From: Microvelia longipes
Taxonomy: Eukaryota; Arthropoda; Insecta; Hemiptera; Veliidae
Assembly: GCA_018340805.1 (NCBI GenBank)
Contig: JACMZG010000008.1
Span: forward strand, 53,977,828 to 54,041,827
DNA: 64,000 bases
Reading direction: 5' to 3'
Shown here: positions 41,301-51,400 of the stretch, piece after piece
Numbering within the stretch: the first letter of the stretch is position 1
Layout: each line of letters begins with the position of its first letter
Position numbers and translations under genes: made by a program
The notes under the pieces: generated by a model
Database searches by the model: none
What the model saw: only the letters and a program-made list of their open reading frames with translations
Told to the model about the DNA's origin: nothing

Positions 41301-43593
41301 TGTGAAAAAAAGCTACATGAAAAAACAGCTTTTTTCACAGAAGCAGGAGGCGTCCAAATTTGGAAAGAAAAAATATCTACAGGTACTTGGATGACATCAC
41401 AGGATAACCATTGTACAAAGCCAATGTGGGCATGCTCAATAAACACACGTCCTGATCCACTGAACGTTCCTGCAAGGCTGGCTTGTTTTGCAGGTTCGCT
41501 CTGACAGGGGCAACTAACAATGTAAACAACATTAAGATAGGAGCAGTAACAAATTAATATCAAGACTAAAATATGTAAGTTTCTTAAAAAAGGTTTCTTA
41601 GAAAAGGTTGTGCTAAGTTATAAAAAAATTGTTGTCACAATTTATTTTTGAATTTGGATGTGGTTTCCAATCAGACCTAATCTATTTTTTAATTTTATTT
41701 TTTAATTAGCTTATAATATGTCACATAAAGATAAATGTCTTTTATTTTTTTGCTAATCAATAAATGGTATACAGGCAACTACTATAAAGGTTTTGTGATT
41801 AGAGAAAAATAATTGATATCAGACTCTATTGCCTGCCACTAGGTCATTAAATTTATTGTTATATATTATTATTTATTATTGTAATAAGTATTATTAATTC
41901 TATATAATTATTGTGAGTCTTTCATTTTTACCTTAATCTTGGTAAAAATATGTTTTTCCGGGTAGAAGTGGAATAAATAATAATATAATTCAGATTGCTA
42001 TGAAGAATGCTATGAAAAACAAAATTAAAAGAAGCACTGTTTAAGTAAAAATAAATTATTTAAATTTAGTTAAAAAACTAGTTTTGAATAGAAGAGAGGA
42101 GAGATAAGATTAGAAGTGATTGAGATCACAAGTGCCATGTGGTGGGTAAAATAGCTGAAGGGACTTTTTCTTTCCTTTTACAGTATTACAAACATTGCAT
42201 TTTCGCCCTTCCAGCCGATTTTTAGTTATGTGACCATGTCGAAAGTTATAGCACAAGGAGTATAGTTACAAAGGCATCATGAAGTGGGCTACTTACTAGG
42301 TTCAATAAGAGAACCACTTCTTCCTATAAATCTCTAGATCTAATATTCATTTTTTTTTAATTTTTAAAGTATAATTATTTCATCAATACATCATTAATTT
42401 GTTTTAATAAAAGAAATATAAAAAAATAATCTCTTACTCAAACCTATATTTTCTATTGAAGTTTAATAAAATATTTAATTAAACCTAAGAATTACTTTTC
42501 TACTTGGATGAACAAAAAAATAGCTCTTAAGCTTTTTCTGTCAAAGCTTGTCATGTTTGTACTTTACAGAAGGTTTGAGCAACGTAGAATAATTTTACTC
42601 AATAGTTCAAGGTAATCCAATAGTTCTAGGCATCTCTCTATGCACCTAGCTCTACAAGCAACTATTGCGTATAAAAACTACAAAATTATAGAATTATTTA
42701 TAATATAATTAATAAAAAAATAAATTATTTTACAGTTTCAAACTAAGATTTAAAACATTAATATAGAGGACAAAGAATAAAATAATTTCTATTGTTTTAA
42801 TATTCCTCTATTGTTTCTTTAATTATAGTATTGTTTAAAACTCCATTTGATTTTTATAAATATTTTTTTTACAGAAAAGAAAAATTTCCTGTAATTTTAA
42901 ACAGAGCATGGAAGACCCATTATGAAGTCATCTACAGAAAGGTTAAAGAATTTATTTAATAAAGAGATATCCCACTACTAACCAACATCTAGATAAGTTT
43001 TTTTTTAAACAAGTTCTTTATTGGCAAAAGTATACAATATTTATTTTGTGTTAACCGGAGCCATATTTTTTATTGATTTGGGGCGATTTGTGCCTCTTTA
43101 TTTTTATTTTATTTATTAATTTTGGTATTAAATTTGGTTATTTTTTGGGGTGTGAGGGGGTTTGTTTGGGTTAAGGATAATTTCCTAATTTTTTGGTTTA
43201 GGTATTTTGATTTTGTTTTGCAGGATTTGCAAAAATAATATTTTTGATGGTGTTTTGAATAGGTACGTATTGTAAAGGGATTTTGCAGGAGTGACAAAGA
43301 GGGTTTCCTATGCAGTCTGTGGACTGACTTTTGATGAATCAACCTGGCATTTGCCTGTGAAATTGAGGAAAACCACAGAAAACCTCAATTAGGTTGATTG
43401 GACACATGGGTCCTGGGTGTAAAGGTTATATTATTTTTTTTTATTTTTTTTCTAGATAAGTTAAATAATAAAATATACCTTTACTCTCTGGTTTGAGGTT
43501 GGCCAAAGCAACAATATCATGACCTGCCATGATGCACTGGAGCATATTATAACAGCTATCCTTCCCCCCACTGACTAGTGCTACTACCTTCAT
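26197..43593 (-). CDS. DPH6, diphthine-ammonia ligase with C-terminal RidA-like domains, complete 13-exon CDS
   Basis: Catalyses the last step of diphthamide synthesis on elongation factor 2: ATP-dependent amidation of diphthine with ammonium, in the cytosol. Coding exons in transcript order: 43593-43479, 41053-40869, 39028-38955, 37547-37364, 36882-36791, 35945-35855, 35354-35184, 34550-34394, 31974-31694, 31024-30854, 29202-29037, 27749-27648, 26540-26197. Every junction is GT-AG and phases agree, giving 2133 nt and 710 aa. PP-loop SGGKDS at residues 8-13, [17 protein letters not shown] near 117-133, and the family signature [11 protein letters not shown] at 197-207. Two RidA/YjgF-like domains follow (about 318-430 and 434-700). 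Yeast Dph6 has the same fusion (about 685 aa), whereas vertebrate DPH6 (about 267 aa) lacks it. The introns are rich in transposon remains. Confidence 0.93.
28197..28440 (+). mobile_element. tRNA-derived SINE, copy 3
   Basis: Plus-strand copy of the family at 6978-7224: head with CTGCCTCTGTGGCAGAGG and B-box-like GGGGTTCACATCCCAGG, body with CTACCACCCGAGGTTGTTTCC, and an (ATT)n tail at 28423-28440. It lies antisense to DPH6 in intron 11. A pseudo-tRNA head, not a tRNA gene: no acceptor stem or anticodon arm can be folded convincingly. Confidence 0.8.
29290..29690 (+). pseudogene. Decayed non-LTR retrotransposon reverse-transcriptase fragment
   Basis: Conceptual translation across frames gives, in the order of a non-LTR reverse transcriptase, [10 protein letters not shown] (like NYRPISLL), IPQGFKLS (like VPQGSVLGP), [10 protein letters not shown] (like YINDLP), FLTDDA (like the catalytic FADD) and [11 protein letters not shown]. 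Stops, frameshifts and an internal deletion between the first two motifs show it is dead. It lies in DPH6 intron 10, antisense to the gene. Jockey/CR1-like; the clade cannot be fixed by eye. Confidence 0.75.
30181..30245 (+). repeat. Short fragment of a dispersed repeat (relatives at 33196-33250 and 60700-60865)
   Basis: GGGGAACATTTTCTCACTAT-ATCAGATTTGCCATGC matches, with substitutions, the GGTACCT-GAACTTTTCCTTA-GATTxGxTACGC consensus seen at the other two loci. Confidence 0.4.
32372..32620. repeat. Tandem duplication, two units of about 125 bp
   Basis: Unit 1 at 32372-32496 and unit 2 at 32497-32620 are about 88% identical, directly adjacent and in the same orientation, in DPH6 intron 8. 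Shared landmarks are TAAGCTAAGTTCTCTT, ATAACACTAGTAA and TATCAATACCACTACCTA. The divergence shows the duplication is not recent. Confidence 0.9.
33196..33250 (+). repeat. Dispersed repeat fragment (relative of 60700-60865)
   Basis: GGTACCTTAGAACTTTTCCTTA, written here as two overlapping words GGTACCTTAGAAC and ACTTTTCCTTA, then CAGATTCGGTATGC. It corresponds to the reverse complement of 60810-60850. It directly precedes the hAT-like end at 33251. Confidence 0.5.
33251..33330 (+). mobile_element. hAT-like transposon terminus
   Basis: CAGGGTTATGCAAAGTGTGG then TCTGTGGACCCC and AAGGGTCCG has the base pattern of hAT ends of the type CAGGGGTTCCCAAAGTGTGG. A degenerate opposite end may lie at about 34120-34163 (reading CAGGTGGCATAACGG in reverse complement), but no 8-bp target duplication is visible. 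No transposase frame survives between them. Confidence 0.45.
35855..43593 (-). CDS. DPH6 coding exons 1-6: ATP-pyrophosphatase (adenine nucleotide alpha-hydrolase) catalytic half
   Basis: Exons 43593-43479, 41053-40869, 39028-38955, 37547-37364, 36882-36791 and 35945-35855 encode residues 1-247. The start [13 protein letters not shown] is the usual N terminus, with the PP-loop that binds ATP pyrophosphate. [18 protein letters not shown] and [10 protein letters not shown] are conserved family segments. Exon 4 ends at an unusual donor, ATG-GTTCAT (37363). It is accepted because the next exon resumes in frame exactly at [16 protein letters not shown], as homologues require. The catalytic half ends near [16 protein letters not shown]. 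Confidence 0.93.
38287..38320. repeat. Perfect hairpin, 16-bp stem with 2-nt loop
   Basis: TAGTAACAGTTTTGGT at 38287-38302 is repeated in exact reverse complement at 38305-38320. In DPH6 intron 3. No associated element recognised. Confidence 0.9.
39585..40761. mobile_element. 1.18-kb non-autonomous TIR element, copy 1 (TA-flanked)
   Basis: Begins ATGAGGAAGATAAATG and ends (reverse complement) ATGAAGAAAATGCAC, flanked by TA on both sides. It aligns along its whole length with 50565-55925 after removing the insertion there, and that copy has a cleaner TIR, ATGAGGAAGATGCATG. No transposase frame. The TA target suggests Tc1/mariner-type mobilisation. Located in DPH6 intron 2. Confidence 0.8.
41270..41304. 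repeat. Perfect hairpin, 16-bp stem with 3-nt loop, next to a second hairpin
   Basis: CACATGGTGTGCTAAC at 41270-41285, loop AGA, exact complement at 41289-41304. Immediately downstream, GTGAAAAAA-AGCT pairs with AGCTTTTTTCAC (to about 41339), and TTGCTTC/GAAGCAGG may close both into a three-way junction. In DPH6 intron 1. Confidence 0.85.
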
Positions 43594-45936
43594 TTTGGTA
43601 AATGAAAGCACTTATAAACTACAAAACTATAATAAAAAATAATAATCCTACTACATCTCACTGCAATACTTCAGTCTGAAAAGAAAAAAACAACTACAAT
43701 TAAACTGATATACTTGACCAAAAATTTAAATATCAGAGTAAAATGTGAAGTTGGTCCCAGCTTAATGACAATTCTGATATTGCTAAAATCAGTGTATTTT
43801 AAGACTATTTATTTATAACGCTTCACATTTTTAAAAAGATTTCTGTTCTATTAAAAAACGACTTTGCCCAACAGCCAATTTTTTTCAAATTTTATGCAGT
43901 TATGTAGATTGGCCTCAAGTGAATTTATTTATAAATAGTTTAACGGTTCCAAGTCAAAAAATAAAATAATGATGATTAATTCATCCCTTGTATAGAAACT
44001 ATTTTTCTATCCTCTTGTTTCTCTACCTGTCCTACATATCATATTAGTTTAAACCTAGTAAATAAAATTTACCACACCTAAACTAAACACAGCATGGCGT
44101 AAGCTGGCTATTTGAACCATAATTAGTAGGTGATTTAGTAGGGAAGGGGCATATACAAAAGGGGAAGCCCTTGGTAAGCTTTATTGGTAATTAAAAAATT
44201 AGGCTCATTAAATAAAATTTGTTAGAGTAGCTAATGTCTCATTTACTAGGGCTTAGACCTCCCCAAGATCCCTTCTAAATCTGTCTATGGGTACATATTA
44301 TATCACTGCAAAAGCTCCATTATAACATGAGATTAGAGAGATATGAAACATAAAGAAAGTAACCTGAACACCTTTAATTATTATTATTATACTCAAATAA
44401 TAATAATAATATATTTACACACCCCAGTGTAAAAGTATAAAAAGGGGTGTGAAAATAAATAAGCAGAAAACAAAGTATGGAAAATAATAATTACGTAAAT
44501 AAATCAAAGAATACAAAAAATGGTGCTCTTGCTGTCGAGTGCTGCCACAATACACACGCATACACACACATACATATATAAATCAGTTTTATTTTTAATC
44601 ATTATAATGATTTCATTGTTATCATGTTTTTAATCAAAATTTAATTTAATATATAAATCCCTTGATCATTAAAATGAATTTTACTGAATGAGTAATCTAT
44701 ATATAATATTTAATGATAAATTTCAAGCATATTATAATTTATTATATTTATTAATATTAATATATAATAAATATAATTATAAATATAATATTATATATAA
44801 TTTATTAATATTTATATATACTATTTAACTATTTTATGATAACGTCAATTTTTGTATTTATCTTTTTTTCATAATTTTTTAATTTTAAGGTTTTTTTACA
44901 GCCTTTTTTTTATTCTTATGTTATTTTTTGTAATATTTTGTACTGAGCACCCTACTTGTGGTTTTTCTGTTTAGGGGCTCATTAAATAAATAAAAAAAAA
45001 TAAAAAAAAAATATTTACACCAATGAGCTAATTGTCTGTTTTATTTTGTAGAGAACAAAATCTATTTTTCTGTTGGTATGCCTGTATCTATAATTAAAAT
45101 TGTACGAAATTATGCAAAATATAAATTAGTATACCTCAATAAATGCAAGTTATTCTAAAAACTTGACAGAGATCAGCACTTTAAACAGTGTACGCCTTTG
45201 CATCATTAGTGTCAATTATCTTGGTTCTGTATACTCTCACCCTTATTCTAAACTGAAAAAGTTCTAACGGCATAGCTAGATAGGACTGTATTTCATCCCC
45301 CTTATACTAGCATATGGGATAGGATTCCCTCCGCATAGTTCATAGAGTGTATGTGACTGTATTTAACTAGTAGATTTAATAAGATTCAAGGATTTGATAT
45401 GTTGTGTGTATATAGTGGAATAGAATTAACAAGTTACTTAACTCACAAATTTCAGGCTTTCGATGGAAATGTCAAAATAAGATAAGTTTGGCCGCTGGGG
45501 CTACTTTTAGGGATTATTGTAATTGTAAAGGAGGTTATGCCTAATGTCATATTGCCTGTCATTGATCAGGGTTACATTGTGTGACAAAAATTCGTACAAA
45601 ACAATACCAAAAATTCGTACAAATTATTTTTTGGGTGCAAATAAAACAACACAAAGGGTTTCTTTACATCAAGGATCTTGAGTAAAGGGGATGACCACTA
45701 AGTCGATTTGCCATACAAAAAAGTGACCCCATCGAAAACCAAAAAATAGGGAGAATTCAACACGAAACACACGTCAAAAACCTACTGCACATGCTTGGTA
45801 CAAATTGCGCATTCTCACAATTTTTATAACAGCGCAGATCTTACATTTTAGAGGCAAACTTACCTCTCAATGGTTTCCCATTCTTTATTGCTTGAGAAGG
45901 TTATAACAAAACACACTTAAATTATCACTAACTGAA
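43594..45936 (-). promoter_or_regulatory. Candidate DPH6 5' untranslated exons and start region
   Basis: On the minus strand TCAGTT near 45936 resembles an arthropod initiator. About 70 nt later GAGAG-GTAAGTTT gives a strong splice donor (exon end 45864). A matching acceptor TTTTCAG ends at 43676, leaving an 82-nt leader (43675-43594) before the DPH6 ATG. The proposed first exon contains a five-codon uORF (ATG GGA AAC CAT TGA). All inferred from signals; no transcript evidence. Confidence 0.35.
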
Positions 45937-46205
45937 GTGGCAAAGTATAGTCCAAAATTTAAAATTAAATAAGCACTACAAATGTAACAATAACAAGAAG
46001 CACAGAAGAAAGTTGAGAAGCAAACTCGACAACTTTGCTACATAACCTGCGTTTGGCGCCTTTTCTTCATTATAACCAAGGGGAAGGTAAGTTTCCTCCT
46101 TTTTCTCCATATCATACAACTTCCATGGGGTCAGAAAAGTTCCTTAATGTGTCATCCCATTTAATCAAGATCCTTGGTTTACACAGTATTATGACATTTA
46201 ACAAT
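45650..46205. promoter_or_regulatory. Large imperfect palindrome with two outward splice donors
   Basis: Reading outward from a centre near 45990, both arms give, in order, an ACTTTGC motif, TATAACC, a GTAAGTTT donor (minus arm after 45864, plus arm after 46086), CATGGGGTCA or CGATGGGGTCA, GTCATCCC-TTTA and CAAGATCCTTG-TGTAAA or -TTTACA. It lies between DPH6 and CoREST. The simplest reading is an inverted duplication of a promoter, first exon and intron start, giving divergent transcription. Confidence 0.6.
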
Positions 46206-46249
46206 TTTCAGACAGTTTACAGAGTGGCAGCCAGAGTTAAAATATTGAG

Positions 46250-46960
46250 GACCTGGCGGGGTAATTTTGATGATTCGATTATCAAAAGCTACTAAAAATC
46301 AACACTGCTGAGGACCAGTACAGACAACACATAAATTAACCCTGGTAGCGTGCCCAAAATCACTGATTATATTTTTAAACATGAATTTGAATACACCATG
46401 GCAACTATTGGTTATGACAGCTCAAGCTGGTACAATTAATAATGTCTACTTTTACAGTTTTAATAAAATCATGTTTCTCTTTGTTCCTTTTAATTTTAAA
46501 CTGATAAAAATGGTTCCCTGTTGTCATGTTCTGTATTTCAAGAATTCAGAAACTAATTTGAACAGAATGCCACTCATGAGAGGTAAGTTTACATTTTATT
46601 CAATTAATTTATTCATTTAATCAACTTAATAAGATTATCACATTTAATCAGAAGTGCACAGCATCTTAACAATATAATTAAAAGACATTTTTTAAACTGA
46701 CTGTTTCAGGCTGCATTAAATACCAAACTATCTTAGAGGATTGAAGGTTTAGTGGAATTTCGATGACAAAGACTGCCAAGCGCTTCAGATAATCAAAAGT
46801 ATGACTTTACAAAGTATGACAAGATAATTTCAAACTGAATGGGTGCAAATAGTGGAAAATTAAGCCAAGCCCACTCAGTTGAAAGGTATAGGTTAGCTAC
46901 CGCACTAGCGTCAACCGGAATTTAAATTTTCCCACAATTTAGTCGACAGTTTTGCAGAAC
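46250..46960 (+). repeat. Dispersed repeat B with apparent intron (partner at 21820-22430)
   Basis: Co-linear with repeat A. The apparent intron is 46583-46709 here (127 bp) against 22002-22110 there (109 bp), with GGTAAGTTTACATT donors and TGTTTCAG acceptors in both. The stretch before the donor reads MVPCCHVLYFKNSE in one frame, but there is no long frame after splicing. It may be a decayed gene or an intron-bearing transposon; identity unknown. Confidence 0.65.
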
Positions 46961-48246
46961 ACTCAATTCTTGACACTAAATTGATGGTTCTAAACCGGCA
47001 CTAGTTTTTTAGAGTGGCACTAGCCACTATGTGTGTAATATATTAATAAAACGCTAAATCACTTGCTTAAAATAAAATAGTTTATTTAAAACAAGAAGAA
47101 TTACCACATGGATTCTTCATGCCTTAATTAAAGACTACCTACATTACCTACTTACCTAGCATTCTAATTAATAACCTGGTCAATAGAAGTAATGGGAAGG
47201 AAATAAACCCAACATGACTCAATGGAAATACAAACCACAGAGATAATGGAGTATATAGTAACAAAATACACAACTCCAGTGATTAGATTAGACCACCTAC
47301 ATACTGGACACGAGCTTCTCCTTATTTCCATCTAAACTTTTGAAGTACATATGTGCCAAGACGCAAAATAGAACACATCAAATGGAAAAATATGGGAGAT
47401 TAATATTTTATTTGAATAAAAAATAGGTGGCAAAATAACCCTTTTAATATAACTTCAATTAAAAGTACCAATTTAAATAGTAATGAAATAAACTTATAAA
47501 AAATATTTTCACCTTATAAAATGCTATTCCCACTGATGGCTAAAGTGTCACAGCAAAATTAAATTTCGGCAATATTCCAAACTTCTATGAAAGCAGTTCT
47601 TTATAGAGGACGAGAGTAAATTAAAGATCATTGTAAAGGGGACTTGACCCGATAAATTAATATTAAACTGACTTGTTAAAGCAATATTTTTGATCTCAAA
47701 AATATGCTAGGAAAATAACCACGAGAAAATTAAGAGGAAAATAAAGAAAATTTATGTACAACTGTCAAAGAACGGGAACACCTGCCTCTTTCTTGGCCCC
47801 CCAAAATAAATTTTTCCAGGCAGCCACCCGTTGAATATATATTTTATAAAGCTCCCCTTAAATTTGAAACACATTTAATTTTAATTTATAAGCAAAAAGC
47901 GTTTCATAATTATTCAATTAGAATCGACTTTAGACTTTTATTTAATAAATGTGGCTCAAAATTATAATTTTAAAACGTAAAAACAACGAAAATGTTTGTC
48001 CCCTAGTTCAATGATTTGGAGGCCCCCCACTAAATGTCAGCTAGGGGAAAGATGATTATTGTGTTTTAAAAACTTGTAGATATTCTCAAATAGTACTAAT
48101 GAAGGAATAAGACTCATTATTACGATTATTTTGAACGATTTTAATGGAATATTAATCAATATTAACCATGAATTAAAAATTTCAAAAGAAGCAACACGCG
48201 ATTTCGAAAGCATTTTTGTCTAACATACGCTGTTTTGGAAAGCTCT

Positions 48247-48281
48247 TCAGTCTTAGGTAGCTTGAAAAGCTGCTGGTCCTC
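48247..48281 (+). promoter_or_regulatory. Candidate CoREST initiator with DPE-like element
   Basis: TCAGTC at 48247-48252 fits the arthropod initiator and GGTCCT at 48275-48280 fits the DPE consensus RGWYVT, one base short of the strict spacing. About 160 nt upstream of the CoREST ATG. Weak evidence on its own. Confidence 0.3.
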
Positions 48282-48406
48282 TTTTACTTTTGTCTTGGAT
48301 TAAACTGTTATTTTATTAAATTATAGGTGATATTTGTTATTTTACTATCTCTATTCTTTAAAATATCAAATCGGTACTTTATTTTCGTTTATTTTAATTG
48401 CATAAT

Positions 48407-51400
48407 ATGGTATTAGATAAAAATGCCGACCCTATTAGAAATGGAAGAAGATCGAGAGGACCGAGCCCCAACATTCATTCCTCTGAGAGCAGCGACGAGG
48501 ATGAACCAGGTAAATTTTATAAATTTTTGTGTATAATACTTTGTTTAATCCATAAATAATTCATTAATCGTGTCAATTCGTATTGTTGACGTATTTACAA
48601 GTATTACGTAGATGTGAGGGTTGATTCACCCCCTTGGGATGTGATTGTGTACGTGTGTCATGACAGCATCTGTGTATTGGTGTGTCATCCTTTGAGTATG
48701 AACTTCCTTGGGCTATTATTTTTAAAATTAAATATCCCTTATTTGATTATCTGACATTATCTTGCCTACCTATGATATTCTGTCCTTGGAAATGAGAAAA
48801 GATTGACCTATATAGGAAATTATCTTTGAAGTTTGCTCAGTAGGAACATGTCCTGATGTGGGTCCCCTTGAAAAAATTTAAATTTTAAGGTCGGCGAAAG
48901 TTTGTTTACATGGCTACATAGTGACATTATTTTTATTGTACTTATAAAAACTGGAAACATAATTATATGATTGTATTAAGCTAAGGTTCTTTTATTTCCC
49001 TAGGACATCGCGTGGCTCTTTTTTCCTACTCTACTTTAAATACTACTCCTTATTTGATTCTTGTATTCTTTCTTGATTGGTTAAAGCTTTGGAACTTATT
49101 TTTACTGCAGTATTACATTTGATAATTTAAAGATAGTAATAAAGATTATATATTTTATTTAGTATATGATAGTATTACAAATATGAGGTTATAATTTAAA
49201 TTATCATTGTGTTTTAATTTTTCAGCTGAGAAAATCAGGGTTGGAAAAGAATATCAGGCTTTTGTTCCAGCCTTTATACCTCCAAATGGTAAATAGTTAA
49301 TGCATTTTAACCTGATTAATTTATCTAATTAATATGACTAAAAGGTAGAATTATTACTTATTCCTGGTGAACTATTTTGTACAGAGAGAAGACTGGATCA
49401 GTGCCCAGACGGAGCTCTCCTGGTATGGGCTCCTACTAATACTATTTCAGAGAGTAAACGTAAGTATTTGATTAGTTCTGTTGCGTTAGTATATGTTTTG
49501 TTCAAGTAGTAGCTGTATTTTTATTATTTAAAATATTTTTTTTATTAATTTTTATAATTATCTAGGATTTTTTGTTCTCAACAAAAATTGTGTAACTTTC
49601 CTCTTTGCTTTTTTCTTATATTAGTTTATAATATTTATATTAATTGCATATTAACTTAAAGTCATTCATTATTTAATTAAAATGTTTTTGGGTCACATGA
49701 TGATAAGCTGAGTTGCTTTCTCATTAGAACTTAATTTTCAAAGATCTCATTAGAAATCCTTCATTCTGACATCAAGATACTGAGACTGAAAAAAGGTTTC
49801 CTTAGGCCTTAAGTAATTATGACAGACTGCTCATAACCATTTTATCCTGTGGTCAACCACAGAGAGACCAAAGAAATTCTGCAATAAGCTTTGGATAATC
49901 ATGGCGTTCCAAGGACAAGCGAAGGGAGTCAGAAGTTGTTAAGAAAAGTTTTTTTTTATTATTTTAATATATTGTTATAAACAATTATGTTAAATGTTTT
50001 GTTTAGTTGACCATTTTATGACTGTTGCCAAAGAGAAGTATGGATATAATGGTGAACAAGCTCTAGGTATGCTGTTCTGGCATCGTCATGTTTTACAAAA
50101 TGCTATGAACGATTTACCTAATTTTACACCATTTCCTGATGAATGGACTGTTGAAGATAAAGTACTTTTTGAACAAGCTTATCAATTTCATGGAAAAAGT
50201 TTTCATCGTATCCGGCAAATGGTTAGTTGTTCTGTTTTAAATCAAGATTAGTTAAATTCTTTGTTTTACCTTGTATAACGATTTTTAATCAATTTATCTA
50301 TTGGATAAACTTTATTTATATTGAAGTAATAAAATATGTATTTTTACATTATGGCAACTTATATCAGCCATCTGTTTTGGTGTTCTGTTAATATTCTGGA
50401 ACCATAAAATATAGTAGAGCCATCCTCTTAATAAATTTTTAGTTCAGAACTCATCAGTTTGCTCTTTAAATTAAAAAAAAACTAGATCTTTTACAATTCA
50501 TTAAAAGGAGGTTTATCTTAATATATATGCTGTGAGCAATACCATTAACAATGAACATATAATAATGAGGAAGATGCATGTTTGCCAAATATATTTTTTT
50601 ATTTAAAAGGTGATACACATTTAATAATAATATACTTGCAAATTTTTTTTAAAGTGTTCCAATTAGTTTTAATTCATTCTTAAAGTATACGGTTGTTGTT
50701 AAGGGTGGGTGGAACGCGAACTTAAAATGCTATCCCACGTCTCCCGTACGTAATTTTTAAGATAGAGACGTAATTTTTTTTTTAATTTAAAACTATTAAA
50801 ATGCCAAAGGGTACCTAGTTTTTATTTTTTTGAATTTTTTGAATTTTTTTAATCAAGCGTGTACGCGCTGGTTAATTAAAATTTTCATTTTGAACTTAAA
50901 ATTTTAAAAATGTAATTACTAGGCCCCCTTTATCATGTGACTTAGAAGTCAAAACCAAAATTTCAATAAAAAATATTAATTTATCAAGGCGTACTAAGCT
51001 GGCGAAAATAACGCGTAAAATGGGATTTTAGTTCCACGTTATCCGATATAGATTTCAGTCATCAGGTTTTTTAAGGTATACTCGAACTTACTGTACACGT
51101 CAAGAAGCAGGAGTAGGCGGACTACCTTCGCCCTTTTCAGTCGGCTAGGTCTTTCCTATTAAACCATAACTTAAATATTATTATATATGTCAATTAATTT
51201 ACAGTTAAAAAATCATATGACACATATGTATCATAATTTACAAATGAAGACAACAATTATTATTATTATTAGTGTTAAAATGCTTCAATAAGTTTAGTGG
51301 TAAATATAGTTTGGATTGTAAAATGTCACTATATAAACTATTCGTCCTACTACATACAATTAACAAGGCATATACAATTAAACAATACAATATTGTCAAT

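Larger units (their letters stand above)
43676..48246. other. Divergent intergenic region between DPH6 and CoREST
   Basis: About 4.6 kb between two genes transcribed away from each other; the DPH6-proximal half would be its leader intron. It contains an AT-rich stretch with TTTATA-type repeats (44590-44830), the palindromic core at 45650-46205 and dispersed repeat B at 46250-46960. I recognise no protein-coding gene here. Confidence 0.6.

Noticed and set aside
46035..46620. Frames of 79-86 codons as a small gene between DPH6 and CoREST
   Set aside because: They lie in diverged repeat B, end at the apparent splice donor and are not preserved in repeat A. A fleeting resemblance of MVPCCHVLYFKN to a THAP-type zinc-finger start is too short to support.
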